DNA from: Thermodesulfobacteriales bacterium
Lineage (GTDB): Bacteria; Desulfobacterota_D; UBA1144; Nemesobacterales; UBA2774
Direction of reading: 5' to 3'
Length of the DNA stretch: 15,373 nucleotides
NCBI GenBank assembly: GCA_004525335.1
Contig: SPCL01000043.1
Span: 1-15,373 of the forward strand
Shown here: positions 14,323-15,373 of the stretch, one piece after another
Numbering within the stretch: the stretch's first letter is position 1
Layout: every line of letters starts with the position of its first letter
Notes under the pieces: model-generated
Told to the model about the DNA's origin: nothing
The model's input: only the letters and a program-made list of their open reading frames with translations
Database searches by the model: none
Translations under genes and position numbers: made by a program

Positions 14323-14942
14323 TTACAATTGCAGTAGCACGAGGAAGATTGCTAGAAGAAGCTGGAGATCTTTTTATTAAAGCAGGATATAAAGTTAATG
14401 ACATCTTAAAAGATTCTAGAAAACTAATATTCGAGTTTCCAGACCAAGGCTTGAAATTTCTTATCATACGCCCTACCGATATTCCTGCTTACGTAGAATA
14501 CGGTGCTGCGGATTGCGGTATTGTGGGAAAAGATACTCTTTTAGAAGAAAAAAACGACCTGTATGAACCACTTGATCTCAGAATTGGCCAATGCAAGTTA
14601 GTAGTAGCAGGACCCAAAGGGTTTGACTTTGCATCAAACCGCTCGCTCAGAGTTGCAACTAAATACCCTAAGGCCACTTATGAACATTTTACTAGCCTCG
14701 GTGTAGGTGCTGAAATTGTAAAACTTTATGGTTCTGTAGAGTTAGCTCCGCTGGTAGGGTTATCTGATGTTATAGTGGATTTATCAGCTTCTGGAGAAAC
14801 CTTAAAGAAAAATAATCTGGTTGAGTATGAAACAATTACAGACATAACGGCAAGACTGGTTGTAAACAGAGTGAGCATGAAAGTAAAATCCGAAGAAATA
14901 AAACAATTGATAGAGAAACTTAAAAAGGTCAGAAGGAAGTAG
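14319..14942 (+). CDS. hisG: ATP phosphoribosyltransferase, short form
   Basis: This catalyses the first step of histidine synthesis, joining ATP and PRPP, 207 residues. The start ITIAVARGRL, the PTDIPAYVEYGAADCGIVGK segment near 51-70, and the PRPP-site region VGLSDVIVDLSASGETLKKN place it in the family. It ends at about 207 residues without the regulatory C-terminal domain of the long form (about 290), so it is HisG-S, which needs the HisZ subunit for activity and feedback control; hisZ is not in the window. GGAGGGAGAAGGA directly precedes ATG 14319 and the start overlaps the murA stop, so it is in the prmC-murA-hisG unit. Confidence 0.93.
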   Translation: MITIAVARGRLLEEAGDLFIKAGYKVNDILKDSRKLIFEFPDQGLKFLIIRPTDIPAYVEYGAADCGIVGKDTLLEEKNDLYEPLDLRIGQCKLVVAGPKGFDFASNRSLRVATKYPKATYEHFTSLGVGAEIVKLYGSVELAPLVGLSDVIVDLSASGETLKKNNLVEYETITDITARLVVNRVSMKVKSEEIKQLIEKLKKVRRK

Positions 14943-15078
14943 TTTGGAAGATATATCAAGTATATATTCCATACGGATGGTAGTGATACCATAAGCTTTG
15001 GTGTTATATGAATCGACGGCATTTCAAAGAAAAAATCACCAATTTCTTAATAAAATCATAACAATAAACAAGTACCCT

Positions 15079-15107
15079 TTGTAAAAAAGGCAAGTATTTG
15101 CTACACT
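15079..15107 (+). promoter_or_regulatory. candidate extended -10 promoter upstream of egtB
   Basis: TTGTAA (15079-15084), 17 bases, then TACACT (15102-15107) preceded by TGC, an extended -10. It would start transcription near 15114, about 85 bases before the egtB ATG. Each hexamer matches consensus at four of six positions. Confidence 0.35.
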
Positions 15108-15116
15108 TATTTTCAT

Positions 15117-15157
15117 AATTTAAATCCAAATAGATTCAGTCTATCCAAATCTAAATT
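15117..15157 (+). promoter_or_regulatory. interrupted dyad and direct repeat in the egtB leader
   Basis: An inner stem ATAGA (15130-15134) / TCTAT (15140-15144) is flanked by an outer pair AATTTA (15117-15122) / TAAATT (15152-15157), and the 8-mer ATCCAAAT occurs twice 19 bases apart (15124 and 15143). The position just after the predicted start site suggests an operator or leader structure, but AT-rich sequence produces such matches easily. Confidence 0.25.
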
Positions 15158-15199
15158 ATTAAACCGGTCGTATATAAACTAATGCAGCCGGAGGTCAAG

Positions 15200-15373
15200 A
15201 TGGCAACTATGACAACAAACTCAGATAAAAACAATAAAGAAAACAACCTTTCTCAAGAGTCGATTATAGAATTTTACAAAACTGTAAGAGAGTTTTCGCA
15301 TACTCTAGCTGAACCTCTTGAGATCGAAGATTATGTTGTTCAGTCAATGCCTGATGTAAGCCCCACCAAGTGG
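15200..15373 (+). CDS. egtB: ergothioneine biosynthesis protein EgtB, N-terminal part
   Basis: The first 58 codons are in the window and the gene runs off the right edge. After a polar N-terminus of about 22 residues, FYKTVREFSHTLAEPLEIED and YVVQSMPDVSPTKW match the start of the DinB-like domain of EgtB (typically ...L.ed...QsmpdaSPtKWhLaH...), the iron-dependent sulfoxide synthase that joins hercynine to cysteine or gamma-glutamylcysteine using O2. The sequence stops at the tryptophan just before the expected HLAH iron-ligand segment. ATG 15200 was chosen because GGAGG (15190-15194) lies 5 bases upstream; an in-frame ATG at 15182 lies before that site. The gene follows hisG after 257 bases, and histidine is the precursor of ergothioneine. 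Confidence 0.8.
   Translation, partial: MATMTTNSDKNNKENNLSQESIIEFYKTVREFSHTLAEPLEIEDYVVQSMPDVSPTKW

Overview
The window looks like a chromosomal segment of a free-living Gram-negative, aerobic bacterium with a low-to-moderate GC content (about 40% by eye). The Gram-negative reading rests on two predicted lipoproteins, a long-form Pst phosphate importer with large extracytoplasmic domains, and an HspQ-type protein. The start of an egtB gene suggests aerobic life, because EgtB needs O2. The order prmC-murA-hisG is, from memory, common in deltaproteobacterial and Desulfobacterota-like genomes. A lineage of that kind, for example Dadabacteria-like, is my guess at low confidence; no rRNA or other phylogenetic marker is present.

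Layout. Bases 1-1535 are repeat-rich and gene-poor. A minus-strand secreted protein gene (1034 to 288) is interrupted by an in-frame UGA and carries three near-identical 24-residue repeats. It is flanked by two families of hairpin-forming intergenic repeats. Next come hspQ (1536-1856) and a hisC-tyrA pair (1930-3880). On the minus strand, convergent with tyrA, lie gntK and, upstream of it, two tandem and clearly paralogous miniature lipoprotein genes of 24 and 25 codons. A good minus-strand promoter precedes the miniature genes.

The centre is a complete phosphate-starvation operon, pstS-pstC-pstA-pstB-arsC-phoU (4940-12042). Upstream are four half-sites spaced exactly 11 bp apart, the geometry of a double Pho box, and further upstream a sigma70-like promoter whose spacer and -10 lie inside a dyad. 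An arsenate reductase gene sits between pstB and phoU, pairing phosphate import, which also admits arsenate, with arsenate reduction. A perfect 15-bp inverted repeat lies in the first codons of pstC.

The last part is prmC-murA-hisG, with overlapping murA and hisG junctions (release-factor methylation, peptidoglycan precursor, histidine synthesis). It is followed by a leader with a candidate promoter and the first 58 codons of egtB, whose pathway consumes histidine.

The most novel-looking items are the twin mini-lipoproteins, whose predicted mature forms are only hexapeptides with a C-x-C motif, the UGA-interrupted repeat protein, and the control region and intragenic hairpin of the pst operon.
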